From Candidatus Peregrinibacteria bacterium (GTDB taxonomy: Bacteria; Patescibacteriota; Gracilibacteria; UM-FILTER-43-11): 17,918 nt of DNA. Shown piece after piece: positions 1-6,715 of the stretch. A program made the position numbers and the translations under genes. Each line of letters begins with the position of its first letter. Positions within the stretch are counted from its first letter, which is position 1. The notes under the pieces were generated by a model. It did no database searches, was not told where the DNA came from, and saw only the letters and a program-made list of their open reading frames with translations. The DNA lies in NCBI GenBank assembly GCA_016927155.1, contig JAFGNE010000049.1, forward strand, positions 1-17,918. Reading direction: 5' to 3'.

Positions 1-2
1 AA

Positions 3-2243
3 GCGCTGGAAGCGGTTGAAAAATTTCTTCAGGAAAATCCGGACATCAAGATCGACGGAGTCCTCACGTTTTGGGAAGATGACGTGCTCCTCACTTCCAG
101 GATCGCGGACAAGTTCGGGCTTATCGGCGTCCCTTATAAGGTAGCCCAGAACTGCCGCAATAAATTCCTTTTCCGCCGGTTCTGCGAAAAAAACGCCATC
201 CCCTGCCCCCGTTACGTGCTCATCCATTCGGAAAAAGACCTCGACGCCGTCATCCGCCAGCTCACATTCCCCGTTGTTTTAAAGCCCGTGTTCGGCAGCA
301 GCAGCGCGTTTGTGGTGAAAGTGGAAGATAAGGACGAGCTTCCGGGCGTTTATAAATACCTGAAGGAAAATGTTTCTCCCCAAATTGAATCGGCGCTCGC
401 GGACGGTACGGGCATTTTTGCCGAGGAATACATTGACGGCGATGAAATCGACATCGAAATGCTCGTGCAGAACGGGAAAGTGAAATTTTCCGCCGTCATC
501 GACAATTACAAAATCAGCGGAGAGCCTTTTTTTATGGAGACGGCCGCTTCCATCCCCTCTAATTTGCCGGAAGCCACGGAAGACGAGCTTTGTGAAATGG
601 CTGAAGAGGTTTTGGAAAAGCTCGGCGTCCAAAACGGCTGTATCCATTTTGAGGCCAAATCCACTAAAACGGGCCCCATGCCCCTTGAAGTGAATCTGCG
701 CATGGGCGGGGATGAAGTGTTTTCCGCCATCAAGGCCGTTTATAACACGGATTTTATCGTGAACGCCGCCGGCATCGCGTTGGGCCTTTACATCCCAAAA
801 GTCAAAAAGCCGGAAGAGCCGAAAAAGTGCATTGTCGCCCAATACTTCCAGCCTGAGGATTCAGGAATTTTAAGCAAACTCTGGATTGATCCTGAACTTG
901 AGAAGAAAGATTATCTGGAAGAACTCCAGATTTTTAAGGGGATCGGCGACACCATCCTGATCCCCCCGCAGGGGTTTGAAACTCTGGGGTGGATGACCGT
1001 TTCCGGGAACACCCATGTGGACGCCCAAAACAACCTGAACGAGGCCCTGAAATCCATACGCTATGAAGTGGTTAAGTTTAAGCCCACTTCTTCTATAGGA
1101 AAAACCACCCGGAAAAATCATTTTTCCGTCGCTTCACTCGGGAAGGCCATGACTCCCCGTGGCGCCAAGATTGAAAAAATCCGCCAGTTTTCCCTGGAAA
1201 ACCAAAGGAACCTCCATATCGGCATCGCCTGCAATATTTATAGCGGGCAGGAAGGGAATGAGGTGGAAAAAGATTTGATGAGCGTCGGCAAGAATATCGA
1301 AAAGGCGCTCCTGACGCGGGGGTACAAAGTCACTTTTTTTGACCTGAATGATGCCCATGGCGTGTTTAGCCAGGTGCCCAAAAGCAACGTCGATTTTATT
1401 TTTAATGTTTGCGAGCGCGTTAACGATTCCAGTTTGCTGGAGCCTCACGCGGCCGCCCTTTTTGACGTCCTCCAGATGCCGTATACAGGTTCCAACCCTT
1501 TCACGCTGGCACTTTGCATCGATAAAATCCGGATGAAGAAGCTCCTTCATTTCCATGGGATCCCCACGCCGCGATGGGATTATGCCTATGAAATGGACGA
1601 TGAGATTTCCGATGATCTCCGTTTCCCGCTTATCGTGAAGCCCGCCACCACCGATAATTCCATCGGTATCACGAATGAATCCGTCGTCACCGATAAAAAA
1701 CAGCTGCAAACCCAATTGGAACGGGTCATTTTAGATATCAAATGCCCCGCGCTGGTAGAGGAATTCATTGAGGGGGACGAGTATGACGTTTCGGTCCTGG
1801 GCAACGAGGAGGACGACCTTCGGGCGCTTCCCCTGATGCGTACCCTGTTCGATAAAATGCCCGCCGGCTACTGGCATATTCTCCCTTATAACGCCAAATG
1901 GGATTTGGATCCCGTGTATTCCAATTGTGTTTACACCCAGCGCCCGCCCAAAAATATCAGCAAAAAGCTGGCTTCGCTCATCACGGAATTGGGGATCGAC
2001 ACTTATAATATACTGGGCTGCCATGATTATGGCCGCGTGGAGATCCGCGTGGACAAGGACGATAACCCTTATGTTTTGGAACTGAATCCCAACCCTTCCA
2101 TTAATAGGGGGGATTGCGTTCCGGGGATGGCGGAACTCGCCGGTATGGATTATGCCGATTTCATCGAGGAGATCATCCGCCTGGCCATCAAGCGCTACAA
2201 AAACAAGCCGCCCTATTACCATCTGCAGTCGAGCTACCTGTAA
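3..2243 (+). CDS. tandem ATP-grasp ligase, D-Ala-D-Ala ligase-like (5' partial)
   Basis: The reading frame is open to the left edge, so the true start lies outside; the GTG at 84 is internal. Counting from the codon at nt 3, 746 residues are visible. The N-terminal half is an ATP-grasp domain of the biotin carboxylase/PurK type: FPVVLKPVFGSSS around 90-101, EEYIDGDEIDIE around 141-152, and the metal-ligand strand LEVNLRMGGDE around 228-238. A linker at about 360-400 leads to a second ATP-grasp domain resembling D-alanine-D-alanine ligase, starting near NLHIGIACNIYSG, with FPLIVKPATTDNSIG around 541-555, LVEEFIEGDEYDVS around 584-597 and VLELNPNPSI around 691-700. Both domains keep their nucleotide-binding lysine and acidic metal ligands, so both look active. 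Family knowledge predicts ATP-dependent carboxylate-amine ligation, such as peptide or cell-wall precursor synthesis. The substrate cannot be read from sequence, and a simple Ddl is unlikely because of the double architecture. Confidence 0.85.
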   Translation, partial: ALEAVEKFLQENPDIKIDGVLTFWEDDVLLTSRIADKFGLIGVPYKVAQNCRNKFLFRRFCEKNAIPCPRYVLIHSEKDLDAVIRQLTFPVVLKPVFGSSSAFVVKVEDKDELPGVYKYLKENVSPQIESALADGTGIFAEEYIDGDEIDIEMLVQNGKVKFSAVIDNYKISGEPFFMETAASIPSNLPEATEDELCEMAEEVLEKLGVQNGCIHFEAKSTKTGPMPLEVNLRMGGDEVFSAIKAVYNTDFIVNAAGIALGLYIPKVKKPEEPKKCIVAQYFQPEDSGILSKLWIDPELEKKDYLEELQIFKGIGDTILIPPQGFETLGWMTVSGNTHVDAQNNLNEALKSIRYEVVKFKPTSSIGKTTRKNHFSVASLGKAMTPRGAKIEKIRQFSLENQRNLHIGIACNIYSGQEGNEVEKDLMSVGKNIEKALLTRGYKVTFFDLNDAHGVFSQVPKSNVDFIFNVCERVNDSSLLEPHAAALFDVLQMPYTGSNPFTLALCIDKIRMKKLLHFHGIPTPRWDYAYEMDDEISDDLRFPLIVKPATTDNSIGITNESVVTDKKQLQTQLERVILDIKCPALVEEFIEGDEYDVSVLGNEEDDLRALPLMRTLFDKMPAGYWHILPYNAKWDLDPVYSNCVYTQRPPKNISKKLASLITELGIDTYNILGCHDYGRVEIRVDKDDNPYVLELNPNPSINRGDCVPGMAELAGMDYADFIEEIIRLAIKRYKNKPPYYHLQSSYL

Positions 2244-2264
2244 AACGGCGTGCCCTGCCGTGCG

Positions 2265-3356
2265 CTACACGCATCTGGCTATTTTATTTTTCAGCTCTTC
2301 CAAATTTGTTTTCTGTTCCGCGGAAACAAAAGTAGGGCTGTACGCCTTATAAAATTCAGCCAGATCTTCTTTCGGCATGGGGCAGGGAAGGTCGATTTTA
2401 TTGAACACATACAGTATTTTTTTGCCGCCGCAGCCGAGTTCCCCGAGCACCTGGTGAACGGTTTTTATTTTCCATTCCATTTCCATATCGTTCATGTCGA
2501 TAACCATGACGATCAGGTCGGCATGGATGGTTTCGGCTAGGGTGGAATGGAAAGCATGGATCAGTGAAGGGGGAAGGTCGCGGATGAAGCCGATGGTATC
2601 CGAAAGCAGGACGCTTTTTCCCTTTTCAGGAAGGTACAGTTTTCCCAGGCGGGTATCCAGTGTGGCAAAAAGCTCGTCTTTCACTTTTACGCCCTTGCGC
2701 GTGAGGGCGTTTAAAAGGGCGGATTTGCCCGCGTTGGTGTAACCCACGATGGCAACCGTCTTAAACCCATCATCCGCGCGCTTGGCGCGCTGGCAGGCCT
2801 GGTTCCCTTCGATTTTTTTCAGGTCCTTTTTAATCTGGTTTTCCTTGCGGGCGATGTGGCGTTTCATGATTTCAATGTTTGTTTCGCCTTTTCCGCGCGT
2901 GATGGCACCGCCGCCGGTCTGCTGATTAAGCCCCACGCCCATTTTGAAGATGCGCGGACCGAAATGCCGGAGTTGCGCAAGCTCGATTTGCAGTTTGGCC
3001 TCACGCGTTACGGCGTGCTTTTCAAAAATCTTGAGGATCAGGTCAATCCTGTCCCATATTTTGATGCCGTGTTTTTCGAAACGGCTTTCCAGGTTGTAAA
3101 TTTGATGGGGCTTTAAGATGTTATTGACGATCACGTATTCCGCCCCGAGATCACGAGCCTCTTTTTCGATTTCATCGACTTTCCCTTTCCCAACGTAATA
3201 CCGGTAATCCGGCATTTGGCGTTTTTGGAGCTTGCGGACCACTACAAAGCCGCCGTACGTGACAACCAGATTTTCGAGCTCGTTCAAACGAGCCAGGCTT
3301 TCTTCCGGCGTGATTTGGAACGGCACGATGTCCACTAAAATTACCCTGGGATTCAT
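2265..3356 (-). CDS. hflX: HflX-type ribosome-associated GTPase
   Basis: This 363-residue protein has the full HflX layout. It has an N-terminal nucleotide-binding-like domain with the glycine-rich YVGKGKVDEI (54-63), a basic helical linker with GGGAITRGKGE (148-158), and a TRAFAC-class G domain. The G domain shows G1 GYTNAGKS (205-212), G2-region ATLDTR (231-236), G3 DTIGFI (253-258), G4 NKID (319-322) and G5 SAE (345-347). HflX binds the 50S subunit and splits stalled ribosomes, for example after heat or antibiotic stress. The protein stops almost directly after G5, so the C-terminal extension of longer homologues such as the roughly 426-residue E. coli protein is missing. The ATG start is supported by the normal beginning of the N domain; no Shine-Dalgarno precedes it. 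It lies 29 nt downstream of the ferredoxin stop with no promoter between, so the two are probably co-transcribed. Confidence 0.95.
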   Translation of the reverse strand: MNPRVILVDIVPFQITPEESLARLNELENLVVTYGGFVVVRKLQKRQMPDYRYYVGKGKVDEIEKEARDLGAEYVIVNNILKPHQIYNLESRFEKHGIKIWDRIDLILKIFEKHAVTREAKLQIELAQLRHFGPRIFKMGVGLNQQTGGGAITRGKGETNIEIMKRHIARKENQIKKDLKKIEGNQACQRAKRADDGFKTVAIVGYTNAGKSALLNALTRKGVKVKDELFATLDTRLGKLYLPEKGKSVLLSDTIGFIRDLPPSLIHAFHSTLAETIHADLIVMVIDMNDMEMEWKIKTVHQVLGELGCGGKKILYVFNKIDLPCPMPKEDLAEFYKAYSPTFVSAEQKTNLEELKNKIARCV

Positions 3357-3385
3357 ATTGAATTCGTGTTTCGCGATTTATGACT

Positions 3386-3652
3386 TTAATAAAGGAGTTC
3401 AATTTCCGCGTCTGTCAGTGGCCTGCATTGGCAGGAAAGACGTTGGCCCGCAGGCAGGTCGTTCATTTCCTCCGTTTCCGTTTTTTTTGTGAACTCGCCT
3501 GAAATGACCTTAAAAGCGCACGTCTGGCAGATGCCGGCACCGTTGCAGGCCGCCACGATTTCCACCCCTTGCGTTTTTAACTGCTGCATCAGGGGTTCGC
3601 TGCTGGTTTCATCGATTTGATAATTCTTGCCGTTCAGGTGGACGGTGACCAT
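3386..3652 (-). CDS. 2Fe-2S ferredoxin, adrenodoxin-like cysteine spacing
   Basis: This 88-residue protein has one ferredoxin fold. Cysteines 36, 42 and 45 form C-x5-C-x2-C (CNGAGICQTC), and the fourth ligand is C74 or C76 in LSCQCRP. The first spacing matches adrenodoxin/ISC-type 2Fe-2S ferredoxins rather than the C-x4-C-x2-C plant type. It should be a soluble one-electron carrier in the cytoplasm; the redox partner is not encoded nearby. The extra cysteine two residues from the last ligand leaves the exact fourth ligand ambiguous. The length is short, close to minimal for the family. It is the promoter-proximal gene of a pair with hflX and diverges from the AP endonuclease. No ribosome binding site is visible before the ATG. 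Confidence 0.88.
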   Translation of the reverse strand: MVTVHLNGKNYQIDETSSEPLMQQLKTQGVEIVAACNGAGICQTCAFKVISGEFTKKTETEEMNDLPAGQRLSCQCRPLTDAEIELLY

Positions 3653-3676
3653 AAAATGACGGGTTATCGATTACGG

Positions 3677-3702
3677 ATTATGAGTTAGTTTTATCAATTA
3701 TA
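3677..3702 (-). promoter_or_regulatory. candidate -10 elements for the ferredoxin-hflX pair
   Basis: Read on the minus strand, the 95 nt between the divergent starts contains a perfect TATAAT (3697-3702) and a CATAAT (3677-3682), 45 and 25 nt before the ferredoxin ATG. Neither has a convincing -35 hexamer at 17 bp, so only a core element is claimed. The perfect TATAAT lies just 5 nt from the forward -10 of the AP endonuclease gene, so polymerase could probably not occupy both at once. Confidence 0.35.
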
Positions 3703-3713
3703 TTTGGTATAAT
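3685..3713 (+). promoter_or_regulatory. extended -10 promoter of the AP endonuclease gene
   Basis: TATAAT at 3708-3713 is preceded by TG and one base (3705-3707), giving the extended -10 motif TGnTATAAT. The -35 position (3685-3690, TTAGTT) is weak, as is common when the extended motif is present. Transcription should begin near 3720, leaving a leader of about 28 nt before the preferred GTG start. Confidence 0.6.
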
Positions 3714-3747
3714 CAACTCGTAATTGTTAATCTGCCATTCGTCGCTT

Positions 3748-4515
3748 GTGAAATTACTCAGCTGGAACGTGAACGGCATAAGGGCCGCCCTGAACAAAGG
3801 GTTTTTGGAGTGGCTGGACAAAGAAAAACCAGACATGCTTTGCCTGCAGGAGACTAAGGCGGAAAAAAGCCAGCTGCCGGCGGAAGCGGTGCACCCTCCC
3901 CGTTACCATACCTATTGGGATTCTTCATCCGTTAAAAAAGGGTACAGCGGCGTCGCGCTTTTTTCCAAAGAAAAACCCCTGAAAGTGGAAAGGGGGTTAG
4001 GCATTCCCAAATTTGATGCCGAAGGGCGCGTCCTCATGGCCGAATACAGGCGCTTTCTTTTGTATAATGTGTATTTTCCCAACGGCAAAATGGGAACAGA
4101 CCGGCTGAATTTCAAACTGGAGTTCTATGAAGCTTTCCTTAAAAAAATTGATGCCCTGAAGAAGAAGGGCAAGAAAATCATTTTCTGCGGGGATGTGAAT
4201 ACCGCCCATGAGGAAATCGACCTTACCCACCCCCGGGCGAATGAAAAAATATCGGGTTTTTTGCCCATTGAACGCGAATGGATCGACCGCGTGGTCAAAC
4301 ACGGCTACCTGGATTCCCTGCGCGAATTCCATAAAGAGTCCGGCATTTATTCCTGGTGGGATTTAAAAAGCGGCGCCCGCCAGAGGAACGTCGGTTGGCG
4401 TATTGATTATTTTTTTGTACAGAAAGAACTCAGGAAGAACCTAAAAAGCGCTTTTACCTTGCCTGAAGTCATGGGTTCGGACCATTGTCCCGTGGGTATT
4501 GAAATTTTATTTTAG
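3748..4515 (+). CDS. xth: exonuclease III-type AP endonuclease
   Basis: This is a member of the exonuclease III/ExoA family, which cuts DNA 5' to abasic sites in base excision repair. Numbered from GTG at 3748 it has 255 residues, close to the family norm. Catalytic and metal-site positions are all visible: SWNVNG with N7, QET with E35, YNVYFPNG (106-113), GDVNTAH with D149 and N151, WRIDY with D220, and the terminal SDHCP with D245 and H246. The frame is open upstream to a TTG at 3724, but GTG at 3748 gives the standard beginning MKLLSWNVNG, and TTG would be only 4 nt from the expected transcription start. No Shine-Dalgarno is present before either. It is monocistronic by position, diverging from the ferredoxin gene. 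Confidence 0.95.
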   Translation: MKLLSWNVNGIRAALNKGFLEWLDKEKPDMLCLQETKAEKSQLPAEAVHPPRYHTYWDSSSVKKGYSGVALFSKEKPLKVERGLGIPKFDAEGRVLMAEYRRFLLYNVYFPNGKMGTDRLNFKLEFYEAFLKKIDALKKKGKKIIFCGDVNTAHEEIDLTHPRANEKISGFLPIEREWIDRVVKHGYLDSLREFHKESGIYSWWDLKSGARQRNVGWRIDYFFVQKELRKNLKSAFTLPEVMGSDHCPVGIEILF

Positions 4516-4522
4516 TTATTCC

Positions 4523-4551
4523 TTGACACAGAGTGCGAATACTCGTTAAAC
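4523..4551 (+). promoter_or_regulatory. possible promoter for the small basic protein
   Basis: A perfect TTGACA (4523-4528) begins 8 nt after the AP endonuclease stop. At 17 bp the -10 position reads TTAAAC (4546-4551), a poor match. Start would fall near 4558, about 25 nt before the ATG at 4583. The perfect -35 at a gene boundary is the main support. Confidence 0.35.
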
Positions 4552-4582
4552 TGTGCGCCAGTTCCGATTTAATTTTTTTGGT

Positions 4583-4726
4583 ATGAGTAATGTCCATGCT
4601 TCCAAGACCCACGGGTACAGCGATGTGAATTCCCTACGCCCCAAAAGCAAAATGAGGGTAAGGAAAAATAAGGCCCAGGCAAACGCGAGAAAGGCGGAAA
4701 GAAGGAAAATCATGAAGTTAAAATAA
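4583..4726 (+). CDS. small basic protein of unknown function, 47 aa
   Basis: An ATG at 4583 opens a 47-codon frame ending in TAA at 4724. The product begins MSNVHASKTHGYSDVNSL and then becomes extremely basic (KMRVRKNKAQANARKAERRK), with no acidic residue in the last third except one Glu. This composition fits a nucleic-acid- or ribosome-associated peptide. I do not recognise the family, and it does not resemble bL34, the small ribosomal protein I compared it with. Support for coding: it fills the gap between two genes exactly, has a TTGACA element upstream, and its stop is 4 nt before the next promoter. Against: it is short and has no ribosome binding site. The opposite strand shows a hydrophobic frame that is the expected antisense image of Lys/Arg-rich codons. 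Confidence 0.55.
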   Translation: MSNVHASKTHGYSDVNSLRPKSKMRVRKNKAQANARKAERRKIMKLK

Positions 4727-4730
4727 TACC

Positions 4731-4758
4731 TTGACAAAAATCAAAATTTCTTTATAAT
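4731..4758 (+). promoter_or_regulatory. distal sigma-70 promoter of the sigma4-HARE gene
   Basis: TTGACA (4731-4736) and TATAAT (4753-4758), both perfect, are separated by 16 bp. The expected start is near 4765, which would give a leader of about 190 nt before the ATG at 4953. This is the best consensus promoter in the window. Confidence 0.72.
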
Positions 4759-4832
4759 ATATCCCTTTATATTCATAAAGCGAGGCAAGTTCCCTTTTTT
4801 AATAACATCTATTCTAAATATTTTCGATAGGC

Positions 4833-4861
4833 TTGACGATTTTACAGAAAATATTTATGAT
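4833..4861 (+). promoter_or_regulatory. proximal sigma-70 promoter of the sigma4-HARE gene
   Basis: TTGACG (4833-4838) and TATGAT (4856-4861) are separated by exactly 17 bp; each differs from consensus at one base. The expected start near 4868 gives a leader of about 85 nt. Together with the distal promoter this makes a tandem arrangement in front of a likely regulator gene. Confidence 0.6.
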
Positions 4862-4906
4862 AAGTTACGTATGCTTGCCCGGTACCACTCAATAATAAAT
4901 ATGGTG

Positions 4907-4939
4907 TTCCGGAATTTGCCCTCCGGAATTAAGTCTTAA
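4907..4939 (+). promoter_or_regulatory. inverted repeats in the leader of the sigma4-HARE gene
   Basis: TTCCGG (4907-4912) and CCGGAA (4923-4928) form an inverted repeat with a 10-nt loop. The same region also reads as a direct repeat of CCGGAATT. Immediately downstream, TTAAG-T-CTTAA (4929-4939) is a second, compact palindrome. The elements end 13 nt before the ATG, so they could act as an operator for the DNA-binding product or as a small RNA hairpin affecting translation. Only the symmetry is seen; the role is inferred. Confidence 0.35.
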
Positions 4940-4952
4940 CCCCCCTAAATCC

Positions 4953-6056
4953 ATGACGAATTCGACAGGTGCTCCCCAAAACTCCACGGCGACCCTTGCC
5001 GTTTTGCAGCAGGATAATTTCAATCTTAAGGAGGTGATTGATGATATTTTTTTAGTCCTTACCGAAAAGGAAAAAGATGTCATCATCAAGCGCTTCAGCC
5101 TTAATAACAAGCCGCGCCAGACTTTAGACAAGATCGGCAAGCATTATTCGGTTACCCGCGAACGTATCCGCCAGATTGAAAATATCGCCCTTTCCAAGCT
5201 CCGCCGTACGGTAAGCAACACGAAGCTCCGCCTGATCAACCGTCTGGCCAAGGATTTTATCGTGCAGGAAGGGGGAGTCATGCTGGAATCCGAAATCATC
5301 AGCCGTATTCTCCAGAACATTTACACGGCTTCGCCGGTGGACAGCAAAATCATTGTCCTGTCGCTCCATTGCGACGCGGAACTTAAGGAATCCCCCCGTA
5401 CCAGTACTACGGAATCTTTTTGGATGATGAAAGAGATCAGTTTGGGCGACATTCGCAGGATCACCGAAGCGGCTCTTGGCGTTCTTAAAAAACACGGCGA
5501 TGTAGCCGAGGAAGAACAAGTCATTTCCGGTGTTTCCGCCCTTAACCTCTTTAAGGGAAAAACGGTTGCCGGCAAGCTCGTCATTTCCTGCCTTAAAACC
5601 GATAAGCGCGCCCGCAAGGTGGAAGGCAAATGGGGCCTGATGGAATGGCGCCATGTGAATCCAAGGAGCATCCGCGATAAGGCGGAGATCATTCTGGATA
5701 AAGCCAAAAAACCTCTCCATTTCGTGGAAATCGCCAATCGCATTTCCGAAGTCGGTTTCGATAAAAAAATCGTTACCGTACAGGCCGTCCATAATGAGCT
5801 TATCCGCTACCCCCAGTTTGTTTTGGTAGGCCGCGGACTTTACGCTTTATCCAAGTGGGGTTATGAGCCCGGCACCGTTTCCGACGTTATTGAGCGATTG
5901 CTCCAGAAGAATGGCCCGATGAGCAAAAAACAGATTGTTGAAGAGGTGCTGAAACAGAGAAATGTTAAAGTAGGCACCATTTCCCTCAACCTCCAGAAAA
6001 ATGCCCATTTTATTCGGGTTGGCCGCGCTGTTTACGATTTAGAACTTTCCAAGTAA
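4953..6056 (+). CDS. sigma-70 region 4 / HARE-type winged-helix transcription protein
   Basis: This 367-residue protein begins with a sigma-70 region 4-like helix-turn-helix (about 30-90). It contains LTEKEKDVIIKRF (36-48), TLDKIGKHYSVTRERIRQIE (57-76) and a basic third helix ending in LSKLRR, all hallmarks of the -35-recognition domain. No region 2 or 3 precedes it, so it cannot be a complete sigma factor. The middle (95-230) is not recognised. The C-terminus holds a HARE-HTH-like winged helix (about 237-300, with KPLHFVEIANRISE and GRGLYALSKWG) and a second related one (about 305-365, with GPMSKKQIVEEVL and VGRAVYDL). HARE-HTH also occurs in the delta subunit of Firmicutes RNA polymerase, which suggests an RNA-polymerase- or chromosome-associated regulator. 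Two promoters and leader palindromes precede it, and a strong terminator follows. The ATG at 4953 has no Shine-Dalgarno. Confidence 0.82.
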   Translation: MTNSTGAPQNSTATLAVLQQDNFNLKEVIDDIFLVLTEKEKDVIIKRFSLNNKPRQTLDKIGKHYSVTRERIRQIENIALSKLRRTVSNTKLRLINRLAKDFIVQEGGVMLESEIISRILQNIYTASPVDSKIIVLSLHCDAELKESPRTSTTESFWMMKEISLGDIRRITEAALGVLKKHGDVAEEEQVISGVSALNLFKGKTVAGKLVISCLKTDKRARKVEGKWGLMEWRHVNPRSIRDKAEIILDKAKKPLHFVEIANRISEVGFDKKIVTVQAVHNELIRYPQFVLVGRGLYALSKWGYEPGTVSDVIERLLQKNGPMSKKQIVEEVLKQRNVKVGTISLNLQKNAHFIRVGRAVYDLELSK

Positions 6057-6075
6057 ACTTTTTTCACTGAATATC

Positions 6076-6103
6076 AAAGCCCCGCCACATGGCGGGGTTT
6101 TTT
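6076..6103 (+). terminator. intrinsic terminator after the sigma4-HARE gene
   Basis: CCCCGCC (6080-6086), a 4-nt loop ACAT, and GGCGGGG (6091-6097) form a perfect 7-bp GC stem. It is extended by AAAG/TTTT pairing and followed by a run of six T. It starts 20 nt after the stop codon. Confidence 0.93.
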
Positions 6104-6207
6104 GTAAGTTTTTTTGTGCGCTCGCCGGAGTTTCGAATTTTCTCGACTCGAAACTCGTCGCCCTTCTGGAACCAGGCGAGCGCCCCTTCGGATTAAGTCA
6201 TATAGGG
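6104..6207. repeat. gene-free spacer with nested perfect inverted repeats
   Basis: Between the terminator and the next promoter lies an outer 9-bp inverted repeat, GCGCTCGCC (6118-6126) with GGCGAGCGC (6175-6183). It encloses an inner 9-bp repeat, GAGTTTCGA (6128-6136) with TCGAAACTC (6148-6156) and an 11-nt loop. Only one base separates the two 5' arms, while 18 nt separate the 3' arms, so the folded form would be a long hairpin with a one-sided bulge. There is no T-run, so it is not a typical terminator. It could be a dispersed intergenic repeat, a small structured RNA or a protein site. A 68-codon minus-strand frame crosses it, but it also spans the terminator and has no coding character. 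Confidence 0.5.
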
Positions 6208-6236
6208 TTGATTTCTTAAGTAGAATTTGATATAAT
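6208..6236 (+). promoter_or_regulatory. promoter of the surface-protein operon
   Basis: TTGATT (6208-6213) and TATAAT (6231-6236) have a 17-bp spacer, and TGA directly before the -10 makes it an extended -10 (TGnTATAAT). Transcription should begin near 6243, leaving a 20-nt A-rich leader before the ATG at 6264. This is the only strong promoter ahead of the three surface genes. Confidence 0.75.
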
Positions 6237-6263
6237 AAATAGATAATTTTACAAACAAAAGCC

Positions 6264-6686
6264 ATGAACCGTTTAGCCAAAATTCTACTTTCAGTGATTG
6301 TCGTGGCTGCTCTTGTGTCTTTTTATCCTATATCTTCCTCCAATGCCGCTATTTTTGAGGGAAATCCGGAAGATGAGAAAACGGAGGTGGAATACGGTAT
6401 AGAGCAAGTTAAGGAGTCTTTGGCCGGTGCCGGTGTTACCCATACCGATACCCTTGGCCAGCTGATCGTGAAATACGTGAACTTCGCCCTGCCCTACCTG
6501 GCCCTGGCCGCTTTCGTGGGTTTTGTGGTGGCGGGCTTTATGTACGTGACGGCTTACGGCAATGAGGAACAGCTGGGTAAAGCCAAGAAGATCCTGATCT
6601 GGTCCATCGTGGGGCTCCTCCTCGTCATCGCTTCGTATTCCATCGTCAGTTTCTTGACCAAGGGGCTGGTGGAAAGGCTCCAATAA
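6264..6686 (+). CDS. type IV secretion pilin-like two-TM protein
   Basis: This 140-residue protein has an N-terminal signal peptide (1 to about 28, basic MNRLAK start, hydrophobic core, likely cut near SSNAA). A short polar, acidic segment follows, then two TM helices (about 68-95 and 109-132). The loop between them carries GNEE (99-102) and GKAKKI (105-110). This layout fits the VirB2/TrbC-like 'T4SS pilin' family common in Patescibacteria, where such proteins are usually not accompanied by a full type IV secretion system. The same two-helix module recurs at the N-terminus of the next gene product, so the two are paralogous there and may assemble together in the membrane. It is the first gene of the surface operon. 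The start is supported by the signal peptide and the promoter 28 nt upstream; the leader acaaacaaaagcc has no Shine-Dalgarno. Confidence 0.82.
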   Translation: MNRLAKILLSVIVVAALVSFYPISSSNAAIFEGNPEDEKTEVEYGIEQVKESLAGAGVTHTDTLGQLIVKYVNFALPYLALAAFVGFVVAGFMYVTAYGNEEQLGKAKKILIWSIVGLLLVIASYSIVSFLTKGLVERLQ

Positions 6687-6698
6687 ACCTGTTACAAT
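6670..6698 (+). promoter_or_regulatory. possible internal promoter before the giant PKD gene
   Basis: TACAAT (6693-6698) is preceded by TGT, giving an extended -10. The -35 position (6670-6675, TGGAAA) matches consensus at four of six bases. The start would be near 6705, only about 11 nt before the ATG at 6716. It may allow separate expression of the large protein within the operon. Confidence 0.42.
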
Positions 6699-6715
6699 AT
6701 CCCTGAAAACAAACA

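Noticed and set aside
2245..2261. ACGGC/GCCGT inverted repeat between the convergent ligase and hflX genes as a terminator
   Set aside because: The stem is only 5 bp with a 7-nt loop and has no T-run on either strand.
3724..3747. TTG start eight codons upstream for the AP endonuclease
   Set aside because: It would lie about 4 nt from the expected transcription start, and family proteins begin at MKLLSWNVNG, which GTG at 3748 provides.
4546..4737. Hydrophobic 63-codon frame on the minus strand
   Set aside because: It is the antisense image of Lys/Arg-rich codons in the small basic protein, and it overlaps a consensus promoter.
6074..6280. 68-codon minus-strand frame across the spacer
   Set aside because: It crosses a strong plus-strand terminator and the nested inverted repeats and has no coding signature.
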